Below are positions 34,901 to 48,100 of a DNA stretch of 64,000 bases, piece by piece. The position numbers and the translations under genes were made by a program. Each line of letters starts with the position of its first letter. The stretch's first letter is position 1. The DNA comes from Aptenodytes patagonicus. Lineage: Eukaryota; Chordata; Aves; Sphenisciformes; Spheniscidae. The notes under the pieces are model-generated. The model searched no databases, had not been told where the DNA came from, and saw only the letters and a list, made by a program, of their open reading frames with translations. Location of the stretch: positions 186,001 to 250,000 of the forward strand of contig NC_134982.1 in NCBI RefSeq assembly GCF_965638725.1, given 5' to 3'.

Positions 34901-36879
34901 CTCCCAAAAGCGGGTGGCCACTGCATCAGTGTTGGCCTCCCCAAGTCTCCCAGCCCTATTTGCTCGCTGCTTAGGCGTGTCTGGTTTCCATGCCAGAGCC
35001 TGGCTGCAGCTGGGACTGGTGGTTTGGGTTTGCTTGTTGCAGAGGACCAGGTATAATGAGCTGCCCTTGATGGGGGTCCTGCTGCATGCTGTGAAGGAGA
35101 TCTGCCTTCCTATCGCTCCTGTCTTTCCTCCCATTCCCACATTTTGGGAGCCTCTCCAGAGAACTCGTAATTTAGGGCTTGCTTTCTGCTCTTGAGGGGA
35201 ACACCCTGAACTCACAGCAAACATACACCGAGCTGAAGTTGCTTTAATTTGAACAGTAGCTGTGAATGTCATTGCTCAGGCTGTGCCCCAGCAGAAGCCT
35301 TGGAAGCCAATCTCCTTTTACGGTTACAGCTACTCCCTTTTCTGCCTGCACAAGCAAACAGCTGGGATGGAAAAGGAGGAGAGGCCACAGATTAATTTCT
35401 TTTTGTTCCCTCTACCGTAGCTCTCCAGCAGCTCTTCTCAGGTTCCCAGTGTGCTGTAGCTCTGCCCAGCTACTTGCTGCTGGTTGATTGGTATGCAAAT
35501 GCACAGAAAATTTCTCTTACACTTTCCCTTCTCTGTGCCACCCTTGCTGGCTATATTGCACCATGTTGTCCCTCAAAATCCCTTCTGTATGAAACACATG
35601 CCTTGCAGCAAGGATGGTGGCATTACCCCCCTGCTCAGCAGTGAGACTCTGCTCAGCCTCTCCTCCAGCAGAGAAAGTGAAACCTTCACTGAACCAGCAG
35701 CTGGATACAGAGAGGGCCAGTGACTAGCCACCCTCCAAGTCAGTAAAAAATTAGTTCATTAATAAGGTACTACACTTCCAACGTGCCTGTGCTGTATTTG
35801 GGGCCACTACTTGCTTTTACTTTTCCATCTGATAAGCACGCATGTCCCCTGAGAGCTGGATGGGCAGGGAGACAAGACCAGCACACTTAGGACCATGACA
35901 AACTTACACTGAGGGGTTTTGCGCAGCAAAGGAGCCGTAATTTCTGAAAGGGTCAGCCAAATAAAATGTGAAACTTTCTTTGCCCAAGATCAAGTAAAAT
36001 AGCAATAAACAAACAGGTTAGTCATTACCAGGAAATCTCTGCTTGGACAAGACCAACTTCCAAGCAGAAGAATCTCAAAAGGGAACCAGCAGAAGCATCA
36101 CTCCTGGAGTAATGCTTGGACATTGCAAATCGGCCCTGGAAAGAGAGAGAGGTACCCAACAGGCCTTTTTTATTACTAATATCCAGGAATCTTGAATTAC
36201 TCAGAAGATAACAGAAGGAAAATCCCCAACATCTGGAGGACTAGGCAAGAAATGCTAGGTGAGAAACATTATTATATTAATTGTCCCACTAAATCTTTTT
36301 TTTCATCTTTATTTTTGCAGGTCTGGTGTTTGGAAAAAGCCATGGTCCTCAGAAGAGCTCCTCCCCCTTTCACCTAGTTGAGTGGATTTCTGCCTGTCAA
36401 AAGGAACCATTTACCTGGAAGAAAAGTTACGCTTTCCTGCCATACTCAAGTGTGTATAAACTCTGACACAGAAATGGGTCTAGAGATTACGAGGCAGTTC
36501 AAGACCCACTATCCCTTAAACTTTTCAAGAGATCACTACGAGAGTTAAATCAATCCTCCAGTTAAAACTGAGTAAGGCCTACTGCTAAGTAGCTGAGCTC
36601 CACTGAATGGCTGTGGCAAAATGAACTCCCATGCGGACACGTAGTGCCAGTCATGGGGGCAAAGGCAGTGTGGGACCTTGCACTGCGCACATCTGACCTG
36701 GGAAGTGGGCTGTGGCCACGGAGTGATTTCACATCGTGCCCAACAGCTTTCAGATGACTTGTCAGTAACTTTTAGCGTTTTGCCTCTTGGCAGCACCAAC
36801 AATGACATAAGTTACTGGTTCACAGCATCCCTTGCAGGTGCAAGACAGTGAAAAGGGAAAATAAACAAAAGTATTAATA
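31991..36879. other. Intergenic DNA downstream of ZNF532
   Basis: No gene is recognised. GC-rich, stop-poor DNA at 32540-33070 and 33420-34080 gives frames up to 249 codons (plus, 32552-33301), overlapped by 124-197-codon frames on the other strand. No domain is seen. The AT-rich block 34350-34690, with several TTAATTA sites, could be a conserved regulatory element. Confidence 0.4.
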
Positions 36880-38698
36880 ATGGCTGTGAAAATTTAACTT
36901 TTATTATCTGTTCACTGTATACAAAACACCATTCTGCATAGTGATAACTCATTTGTTGTACAGTTGACAGTGCACATCAACAAACAAGTGTTAAAGAGGT
37001 ATACACTTAATGGAAAGGGCAGTGATGGCCAGTGTACATTACACGCTAAGATCCTGCGACGCCAGCTGTATGTTTTAGGATGAAGTACCTCATAACCACT
37101 CCATATGCGAGTAATATAAATGGGATAACAAGCATTTACCCACGAACCAATTTAAGAATGAGGATGAAGAGAGAAAGCAGAACTAATGTATCCGATACAC
37201 AATTTCCAGAGTGATTAAGAAGTTTTACAGAGGTGGCTGAGAAGGATCCATATTTTTTCAAACACTTCCATTTTTAAAACTGTTAAAATTTAATGATAAA
37301 TAACAGAATCTCACAAATCTTTAGGGGCAAAATGCTCCACATTTATTTACATATGAAATGTGTTTAATACAGTTGTAATGGACATAGTGTATAGTAACAT
37401 CTGACAGCAGCAAGACTTTTAAGAAACCAAACAATTACTACTGTATATCATGCAGCTATCTATATATACACAATTTGTTTTAAAAAAAGGTACAAAATTT
37501 TTTTTTTAGGGATACATACAAGGTATAAAATGCAAAAACAAACCAAAAATATAACTCTCACAGAGAACTATATATGAAAGGGACAGTATGGTACCTTTCC
37601 GTACTTTGTGAAAGCGTAACTAGTGATATTAGATACAAGTTTGAAATGGCTGAACTAGCTTCATATGGCCTGTGCTAAAGCTGAAAGCCCCAATTATACT
37701 TACGTAGGCTGGTGTGTTAGCTTCTTGACAGTTGTGGTTGTATGTAACACTGAGCACCAGAACATTTGGCATTAGCATACAGAGCTGGGAAACACCAACC
37801 CCTGTAGCAAGGGTTAACTATTTTCTTTCAATAACCAGAAATAAAGGAAAATACATAATGCTGTGTACTCACTTCTATATAATGTTTAATAAATTACATG
37901 ACAAAAAACATCATCAGTATAAACCTATTCCTCTAATTACATCTTATGGTTAAATCCAGAGCAGCCCAGCCCTTTTGTAACAATTTGAGCTTTGATCACA
38001 AGCACCTGATGGCCTAAAAAAATCACTTCATGATACATAGAGTTGTGCAATTATACTTTTCAAAAGTACTTTATCATTCTAGGGGGTCTGCACCTGTTCT
38101 GGTGTTGCCACCTAAAACCAGCACTGCATTTTACATATGCAGTGGTACTTTTTCTTCTTTTTTTTTTTTTTAATATATATTTTTTAAGAGAAAGTTTAAA
38201 AGCTTCCTTAGACATTTAGAAGCACAAGTTCTTAGAATTTAAAATCTCCCCTTAGCTTGCTTCCCGTCCTCACTCCCCTCCAAGCGCTGCCTTCTGATGC
38301 ACTTCCATTAGCTTCTTTCAGAAGCATTCAAATAAGAAACAGTTTAAGAGAACCTAAGGAACTGCCCCAGCATTCAGAACTCTGTTTTAAAGAAACTTAC
38401 TAGAAAAAAAACAGAAACAAAACAGAAAAATGCAAATTTTCCACTAGATACCAATACAAACACATAACAAAGAGTATAAAAGTTATTAGTTTAAATATAT
38501 ACAAACTCTTTTCAACTCAAATACTGCTTCAATGGTTTTGAGGGTATAGACAATGAGGTGAAGGGGACACTTTTATGCAGAATATATTGCAACAGCCTGA
38601 ACAGTACTGTTAACACTATTATACCTTGAACTTTCTGTAGCAAAAATGTCATTAGTGTTCCAATGTGGAGAGAGATTTCTGCGTCCCAAATAATCTGA
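36880..38698 (-). other. ZNF532: ZNF532 3' UTR (predicted)
   Basis: About 1.8 kb of AT-rich sequence runs from the ZNF532 stop codon to an AATAAA hexamer at 36905-36900. It has no open frame of note and contains T-rich runs at 38156-38172. A long 3' UTR is usual for this gene in vertebrates. The end point is inferred only from the hexamer and the following T/G-rich DNA. Confidence 0.55.
36900..36905 (-). terminator. ZNF532: Candidate ZNF532 polyadenylation signal AATAAA
   Basis: A minus-strand AATAAA is followed about 30 bases on by TACTTTTGTTTATT, a plausible U/GU-rich downstream element. Other hexamers may be used. Confidence 0.5.
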
Positions 38699-39193
38699 TC
38701 ACTTTTCAGCTGAACTCATTCTTTTTGACTTAATGAAGGCCATGCCATGTGTTCTCATATGAGTGTTTAAGGCCGCTTCAGTTTCAAAAGTCTTTGCACA
38801 CACTTTGCATCTTCTGTCTGATGCCATACTGTCAGATGATTCATCCTCGTGATTGGGTTTATTTTCTTGCTGATTATCCTCCCCAGACCCATTTTGTTTT
38901 GATACTGGCTGAGGCTCCTTCAGCTTATGTACAATGAAGAGATGTCTGGACAGGGACACGTGAGATGTGTAGCAGAGTCCACATTCCCTGCATTGGTATG
39001 AAGAGCCATCAGATTTATGCTGAGGAATATGTTCATGAAACTGGAGAAGATTTTCTGTTGTAAAGCCACAAACAGCACACTTGTGAACTTTAAAAACATT
39101 TATCTTTAGCTTCTTCAATGGCTGAGTGATTGCACCTCGTGGAGGCCTGAATTCCAGTACAGGTTCTTCCAATTTACGCTTTGGACTAGGAAC
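38699..39193 (-). CDS. ZNF532: ZNF532 terminal coding exon, fingers 8-10
   Basis: After acceptor TTTTTAG it starts [15 protein letters not shown]. It carries the fingers [36 protein letters not shown] and [18 protein letters not shown], with an acidic Asn/Glu-rich linker between the last two, and ends [12 protein letters not shown]. It has 164 codons plus stop. Confidence 0.96.
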   Translation of the reverse strand, partial: VPSPKRKLEEPVLEFRPPRGAITQPLKKLKINVFKVHKCAVCGFTTENLLQFHEHIPQHKSDGSSYQCRECGLCYTSHVSLSRHLFIVHKLKEPQPVSKQNGSGEDNQQENKPNHEDESSDSMASDRRCKVCAKTFETEAALNTHMRTHGMAFIKSKRMSSAEK

Positions 39194-42100
39194 CTAAAAA
39201 AAGCCATAAATGGTGTATCATGTAAGCATAAATACACAGTTCTTTTCATAACTATTTGTGACTTGCAAACTTCAAAAACTTTCCCTTGGTAGATTCCAGT
39301 ACAACTTTGATAAATACAATATTTGAAATAACACAAGCAAATATATGTTGTGCATGTTGGAAAACTAGGGGTTTTCTTTACTGTAAATTGCACTTAAAAT
39401 TTGCTTTGTCACCTCTGACAGAGCTACAGTATCTAATACACTGTATAAACTTGAATAAATATTTGCCAGCGTAACTGCATCCAAGTACACACACCAACGA
39501 GACTTCAATTGTGTATAGAATGTAGAATATCAATCTAGGAACTTTTAAGCACTACCTTCTGGAACTCCATTTTAATTACTTAATATTATTTCATGCCTGA
39601 AATTTGACTTGATGGATTATCTCCTGATTGTTAGTAACCAAACTAACACATTGCCAAAGGGTGAATCAACATGCACAATTTTTTAAACTAACTAAACTGA
39701 TCATTTTTTATATTCTCCTTGTTGTTCTTCTGACATGAATATTCCTCAAGAATCCTCTGCATCCTATGTAGCTCAGAAATGCTCCATGATGTTTATGAAG
39801 ACAATGTATACAGCTGCCATATTTTCAACACTTAAGTAAGAAGACAATATGTTGGGCTGAAAGAGAGTCATGTAAAGGACAATAGTACATTTTAAAAAAC
39901 AGATATGTTTGCGTCTCTGCTGTCAGCTTTGGACAAAGGTGAAATTCTTTATCATACAGCACCCAAAACACTTTAAAAATGTTGTTAATCTCTGCATGTA
40001 CCAAGTCTTTGAATAGCGCTGTCATCTTATTTTTGCTTTGCTCCTAACGCTCATCATCAATAGAAGAATAGAATAGAATATTTCAGTTGGAAGGGACCTA
40101 CAATCATCATCTAGTCCAACCACTAGCCTGACCACTTCAGGGCTGACCAAGAGTTAAAGCATGTTGTTAAGGGCATTGTCCAAATGCCTCTTTTTAAGGC
40201 ACTGACAGGCATGGGGCATCGACCATCTCTCCAGGAAGCCTGTTCCAGTGTTTGACCACCCTCCCAGTAAAGAAATGCTTCCTAATTTCAAGTCTGAACC
40301 TCCCCTGGCACAGCTCTGAGCCATCTCCATGCGTCCAATCACTGAATCCCAGGGAGAAGACCTCAGCACCTCTTCAGGAAGCTGCAGAGAGCAATGAGGT
40401 CACCCCTCCAGCTGCCTTTACTCCAAACCAGCTTTACTCCAAACCAGTTTTGCTGCCCTCCTCTGGATGCATTCAAGGACCTTAACATCCTTCTTAAATG
40501 GTGGGGCCAGAACTGCACACAGTACTCCAGGTGAGTCCGCACCAACGCCAAGTACAGCAGGAGATCCTACTGTATTTCAATCATCAGATTGAAAGCAGTT
40601 TCACTGGAAAATTTATATCAAATAAGCTCAAGGCTGGGTATTTGGAAGAAGGTCATATTGCTTCTACGTAACCTGTAGCTTTTCTATAGCTATGAGAGGA
40701 CCTGGTTGCAGAGGATTTGAAAGGTGCTCTTAAAGCAAACCACTAAGGGGTAAGTTATATTCTCCATCATTCAGTGATCAAACCAAACAGAAAGTCTTTC
40801 CAAAAACATGTTCTAGTTCAAGCATGACAGAATTTGTTGCAGGAACCTTTGAGACATTTTTTGGGCTCTACTTCACAGAAGATCAGACTTCTATGGGATC
40901 AAAATATCTGCATCTATTTAAAGATCCTGAATGTGTACCCACAAAAAAATTCATTCTCAGTGACTGAATGAATCTTCTAAGGGATTACCTTTGTGTCTTC
41001 TTTTACTTCCCTTTCTTCCATATTGGTTGATTCAGTCATTTCTTTCACATCAGGGTCTTTAATGCCATGCATCAACTGAATATGTTTTTCCAACATTAAC
41101 CGCTTGGTAAACGTACGTCTTGAATCTGGGCAGTGCCTACATAAACACAAAGCAGACAGGCACAGATCCAAATGTCACGCATTAACAGTAAGTCATAGTA
41201 TTCTGAAGAATATAAATAGAACTAGTAAATAAATCCAGACTAGAGTACAATCTATTAAAGATAGCGACAATATTTTTCCAATCAATTGCACAGGTAAGTA
41301 TTATAAGAAAATGAGCATAATTACAAAATAAAACTAGAAATGTTTGAGCAATTTATATTCAGAGCAAATGAGAAGTTCTCTGAAGATAATATCCAAAATG
41401 GTACAAAGTGTGAGTCAGAATAAAACCTGGGAGCATCCAAGTTTGTTTCTTAGACCTCTGCTAACATCACCAAACTGTACATTGTATTAGACACTTTCCC
41501 AAGTTCTCCTTAATTTAAATTTCATAGGGAAAGCAATCACCTTCCATGTAGGATGAATGCTAGCTCCAAATGACACTTAATTCTGCATTCAAATCCAAAT
41601 ACTTTATCTCCTTGGAACTAGTAATTCCTTCTCAGCTCCCTTTCCAACCTTAAACTAACCAGCAGAACAAACTTGTCTTTCACAATCTGTGGTTTGTTCT
41701 CCCACACAGAACCAGCTGCATCACTTCTAAACCTCTCATGTGCTTTTGGGGAGTGTATTTCTTCTGAGCTCCAATGTTCTAACATATTGTACAGGTGTCT
41801 GGAGGAGGGATGGCCAAACAAGAACTCTAGGGGAGAAGTTAAAACTGTAATACTCTAAGTCTCCCTCCTAAGGTTTTAACTTTTTAAATGCTGTTTCATT
41901 GAACTTTATTTAAAAAAAAAAAAAGAAAAAAAGACAGTACTGTGGGCATTCTGAAATTAAAACAGAGAACCACAATAAGCTTTCTGCTCCAAGGGTATGC
42001 AAAAAACAGGCACTCGCTGCTTGTCATATACTGAGAGAAATAGTGTCTAGGCTAGCCAGCTCATGTAGGTTGAAGTACAAATTAAGGGTACATTAGAAAC

Positions 42101-45100
42101 AATCTGATGCATGGGTTGTGTCAGGCAAACACGGTGCAGGGAGACAGGAGGTTATAAAGCACTTTGTTGGAACGCTATGCATGGCAGTCTCAAGTTTCCA
42201 CACCCCTGGGCCGTGTAGGCCTTGTGCTTTCCGTAACAAAGCAGAGATCATACTACGGCAGGGAAGGGACTGGTAAGATCTCAGCCACAGAGAATGGCTA
42301 CTGCTTGCAGCTTCCTTTTCAGACCTTCAAACTCGGTTCCACAGCATGCAAACACATACATAACTACGAATGAAGAGATACAAGAGAAAGTTTGTTTTAT
42401 ATATCTTATCTGATGGACATGGATTTTTCTATTAAATTATGTATTGTCCCTCCAGCCACTTAAACATCACTAAGGATTTTTTAGATATTACACACTGTTT
42501 TATGTATGAGAAAAATACTACAAATACTAGCCTTTGTAGATTAGAAGAGTGGGCTATATATTTGAGACACTATTGAAAACCAAGTTCACCTCTGTAGAAC
42601 TATCAGCCATGCAAACTCTCAGCTCAGTAAAGTTTCAGATTTGCTTGCCAAAGCCCCTAAAAGACAGCAGACTTCATGTACATGCATTCTCAGTAGCCTG
42701 CTATGTTTTATGCATGCAGGATAGCCTAAATAGTTTGGCCTGTCTATGTATCTAAATACCTGATTCATTCGAATGAATGGGACACTGGCTTTCATACAAT
42801 CAAGAAAAGAAATTCAACTAACAATGTTTTTTGTTGGTTTGTACTCTGTTTCTAAATAAATAAAAGTAGAACTTACGAGCACGTATAAACCTTCCTAATG
42901 CCTTTGTGCTTGATACGATTGTGACGACATAAACTGTGGGATGAACTGAAAGATTTGTCACATTGTCGACATGGATGTTTCTTCATTTGCTTCAAAAAAA
43001 GAAGAAAAATACATTAATTAAAAATGCTCAGTAAAAGTAGTGCATGTCTTGAACCTTTTAATAATCGGAAAGAAACATCACTTACCAGTGTCTGGTACTA
43101 TATCTTCAAGTACACACCACTCCTACAGCAACACTGCAGAAGTCAGAGGACCTGGACTTCTTTCAAAGCAGTGTGGCCAGCATGAGTTACACACACATCT
43201 ATCACCAGTTGTAAACCGGTGTCACAGACCGTGGATGAAGTGAATTTCTTCCACCAAAGAAGCAAGGAAGATCAGTGGATTATTTCTGGATCAGTAAAGG
43301 CAGTACAGTGAGAGACTTGCTTTCACTATAAAGTAACCTTTCCCTTCCCATCACCAAATTATGTCTGTGTTTGCTGATTGAGAGAGCTTATCAGTCACCT
43401 ACAAGGAGGGGTGAAGAGCACATAATAAGGACCAAAGCAAAACATCACGAACGCTGACACGCTAACAGGGCTCAGAAAAGTCAGGAAGAAATGAGAGGTA
43501 TGGTCCGATGCCAACTTGAGGGACATCTGTTTGGGGAATTCTGTGGGTTTTATATTACAATTATATTAGAGTGGAAAGAGAAAGAAAAGGAAGGAAGCTG
43601 AAAAGGATGGAGTGGTCTCCATCTATGTCATTCCAGCTGAACATGGCCACAGGAGCTCTAGTATCTGAAGAAATAACATCTCCAAAACTGCGGACTATAC
43701 AAGCCCCAAGAATGAATGAATGACATGGTCCTATCCCTTAAATTCCATCAGTCCTAGAATTCAGTTCAAAGGGCACGTCATATCAACCTGAGTAGCTGCA
43801 GTAAGGAAATGGAAATATTCCCAATCAGATTTCCTGCTTCATTTCACAGGTAACTAGATTATTCAAGCTCATATCTGTAATTTTTGCTGTTTTTGCAGTA
43901 ACAAGCAAATCGAAACAACATTTTGGAAATTAAATCCAAACACTGACCAAACAAATCTAATTGAAGACCTTTCCAGATTACTTTTCATAGAATCATAGAA
44001 TCAAGGTTGGAAAAGTCCTCTAAGATCATCGAGTCCAACTGTCAACCCAACACCACCACGCCCAGTTTACTTTTCAAAACTTTTTTTTTTTACTTTTCAA
44101 AACTTTTGTAAAAAAGTAAACTTTTTCCAGTTTACTTTTCAAAAATCCAGTCAGGGCCAGGATCCCACACTCATCATTCAGTATAATGATTCCTGCCAGA
44201 ATCAACATGTCCTGGGTCTGAAAAAGAAATGGATTTTATTGGAACCTCCCAAAGGAAATCCGGATCGCGTGGACCCAGATTTCAAGTGTTCCAGTCTGAG
44301 GGAGGGCTCATGCCTGCTAGTCAGGTACAAGTGAAGGAATGGACAGTTTCATACAATCAGTCAAGTATCTAGAAGGAAAATCACGTTCATTGGATTACTT
44401 TTTCCTGCTCTAGCAGTGATCATAGTTTTCCTTCATAGTGTCAATAACATTCTCTTTCCTGCATTTACTGGGAAACTGAAAAAAACAAATAATATAATTT
44501 TATTCTACTATTCCAACTGGGGCCACTGAGCAAAAGACTTGGATCAACACTTGAAATGGGACCCTTCTTGACTCTTCTGGAGAATCCACCCAAGACCTGT
44601 CCCTGTGTTCCAAAGCACTCAATAGCAAAGATCTTCTTCATGGAATAATGTAAAGGGTTTGGCTCACTTATTCTTACCGTCTGAGGAAGTGACAAATTCC
44701 TAAACCATGGAGATGCACAATAATCCACATGGACATTTTAATATGACGTAAGTCATTCTCTGGTGCCTAACATTAATCTGTAGTAACAATAATAATAAAA
44801 AAGAATTCTCAGTCCTAAATACTAACAAGCTCAAGCCATACAGAAATGCTTAAGGAACTGAAAAACATCCATCTTATATTTGTGCTCTGAGTGCTGAACT
44901 TTATATTGATGTTCATACTCTCCCTAATGGCTACATTGCTCAGGAACAGCTACAGACAAGCCAGTGGAGATCTACAGAGGTGACGTCATTACCAAAAATT
45001 ATCATTCACTGCAAAGTTTGGAGTGAATGGTAGAAGGCTTGTACACAGGAAAAAGTGATGTCTGGAATGGCTAAAGGAGTAAGAGCTTTTACAGTGAGAT

Positions 45101-48100
45101 GAGAGACCTTTTCCTATCAAGACCAAAATCACATGGAGTGTGGGGGAAGGAAAGAAAAGCCGTTTTGAAAGGTCATTCATGCAAATGTGAAGCAGCCCAT
45201 TAGGAAACACGATATGGTAATTTTATTGGGGCTAGTCAAAATAATGCTGTTAGAGGCGCAGTACTGTTCAACCTAGACTTTTTTTCCACGTTTAAAGGCC
45301 AATTAAAATAAAAGGAAATAACTTATTTCGCTCTTAATTGTTAAAGGAGGAAACCTGACAGTGTTTACACGTAGTGCATACTCATTAATGCTAATGCATT
45401 AATCAGTACATTTTGCAGTATGGTTTTGCAGCATGCTTATGACTGCAATGCTCTGGGAAGAATTTATAAAATAAAGTAAAATGTGAAGTCATATTAGGGC
45501 TTCTATCAAGAAACAGCCCTGCACCATGCTGTACAAACATACAAGCTCAACCAAGGCAGCCCACGTATCTTTGCTGAGGCCACAGCACAGTGTAGATGCA
45601 TCAAGCGCCTAGTCAGAAAAGCAGCACGAGGATTGTGCTCAGTTGGACCCAGTCCCTCTCAGAGCACCAGGGGCACTACTTGGGGTAACCATCCATGACA
45701 CCACACTTGTTCTAAATTTGTTGGGAAGATTCTGGATAGAGACCCAAATAGGATTTTGGATGCATTAGTTTCTGCAATGGCAGCCAAAACCAAAAGAACT
45801 AAAAAATTAGTTCTGTAATTAGGTGCAGCAGGACCTGTTGTACAGCATCTTGTCTTTACAGGAAGAAAGAGGATGTTCAATTAGATGCACAGCAAGTCGG
45901 AATTGGTAAAGCAATTCCTGCTTAGAAAACATCTGTCCTTTCATAGAAACACACCTACACACAAGTCCTAGGAAGCTCAGTGTATGTCTACCTGGCTGAG
46001 TGCAGACATACATGATCCAGTTTCAAGCCAGGAGTTGTACAGACTTGTTAGAACCACCCTTTGTCTGAGCTAATAACATTTTTTTTTTTTTTAAACCAGC
46101 ACTTTTAAGATCAGTCAGAGAGTCACAAATTTGGCTACAAATTTTCCTACCTTACAGCTGGCTTACCTTCAACCAGCTCAGGAAGAGGATACAGAATCTG
46201 TCTATCTGTCTGTGTAGACATTTCCCAATAAGGTCTGGAAACTCAAGAATCTGTCCAAAGAGGATATACATGGCAATACCTCTCCTATGAATATCTCTGA
46301 ATAATCCAGCCTGGGATCAGCTAAGAAGAGTTACAGCTCCAGACTTTCACTCTGATCCTGTGAAAGCAGCAATTAGAAGTTTGAAACTAATTCTCTTCAA
46401 ATACCTTACATGACAATGGACTTTGTGAATAGCTTATTTAAAGTTTTTAACAAACATTCTGCATAGATCATTTTAGAGCATTTAACCCACATCTATAATT
46501 CTTAAGAAAAACAGACTATAAACTAATTGCATTTTTTATTAAACCCATATCACATACTTAGTTATCTTATGCTCATTTCTAGTCTCTCTACAATAAAATG
46601 TATCCATAAAAGTTTAGTTTTTGAATATAGTCATTTTGAAAGCTAACAATTACTGAAAATTTCGAGAGGTCTGGAAGGAATGTAGCAACTGGTCTTTATC
46701 ATCCATTTCTGAAAGACATGGAGTTGTATTTCTATTCATTTTAATATATATATGCCTCCCGTGTTATTCGAGGAACTGCTTGAATAGGGATAAAAAATAG
46801 CACATAAATGTAAGCAATGAAACAGGCCTTTAGGTCAGTATTTGAGTGCAACAATTATCTAATATTTCATAATAAGGACTGTTCTTGAGGTAACATTGCA
46901 CATTCTTATTAAACATCAGCGATAGAAAGATACATATTTAAAGCTAATATTTAGAAGGATTATCAATGTGTTACTAACCTTATTTTACATGCCTTCTGTC
47001 ACTTTGCTGTAGATGTGATCAGAGATACCATTCTCTAGTTTGCTCTGAAGTGACAGTTTCATAGGGAGGTTGTGTTGTTTTGTTTTTAAGAATTGCATCA
47101 ATGTAAAATGCATCTGGTCTTAAACTTATTTCTGTTTGCTGGTAAAAGCACTGATAAGTTAATATTTGGACTAACAGGCAAAACAGAGTGGACCAACAGT
47201 TTATATGCTGCTAAAGAGACTGATTTTGACAGAAAATTAAGCTATGATTGTGTGAGTGTTACAGGATCAGAAACAAGTATTCAGTGCATAGGCATGCCAC
47301 AGGGACTGTAACAGATTTTATGGAGTTTCTTTATAGACACTGCCTAGCAGAAGTGTCAGGAATATACCTGCTAGGCTTGAAACTGAAGTAATTAACAGTT
47401 CTTCTGTGACTTCATAGAATCATAGAATAGTTTGGGTTGGAAGGGACCTTTAAAGGCCATCTAGTCCAACCCCCTGCCGTGGGCAGGGACATCTTCAACT
47501 AGATCAGGTTGCTCAGAGCCCCGTCCAACCTGACCTGGAATGTTTCCAGGGATGGGGCATCCACCCCCTCTCTGGGCAACCTGGGCCAGTGTTTCACCAC
47601 CCTCAGTGTAAAGCATTTCTTCCTTATCTCTAGTCTAAATCTACCCCCCTTTAGTTGAAAGCCATTCCCCCTTGTCCTGTCGCAACAGGCCCTGCTAAAA
47701 AGTTTGCCGCCATCTTTTTTTATAAGATTTTTGAATATAGTCATTTTGAAAGCTAACAATTACTGAAAATTTCGAGAGGTCTGGAAGGAATTTTATTTTC
47801 AATGGACAGAAATGGACAGAAATGCAAAAATAGTCTTTTAAAGCAACTGGAGAAATCAAATGGAGACCACATGATCTCAGCTGTTTGTCTACTTTTCATG
47901 CCCTCAAGCTGTAAAAGGAGAACCAGGTAAAAGAAAATGCAGTTCTGTGAATCATAATCCTTTGGTTTTGTGTGTTTCATTCCAAGGGGGACTGGCAATG
48001 TAGCTACAGGACTCTACAGCAGGAAGGCTGAAAGAATGGAGTGGGAGTTATGAAGGCAGGAGGAAACATGGAAATAGTCTTCTGTCAGTCAGGCTTGGGT

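Noticed and set aside
16381-36879. Search for an OACYL-like acyltransferase gene between SEC11C and ZNF532
   Set aside because: No convincing exon was recognised by eye; human carries only a pseudogene at this position.
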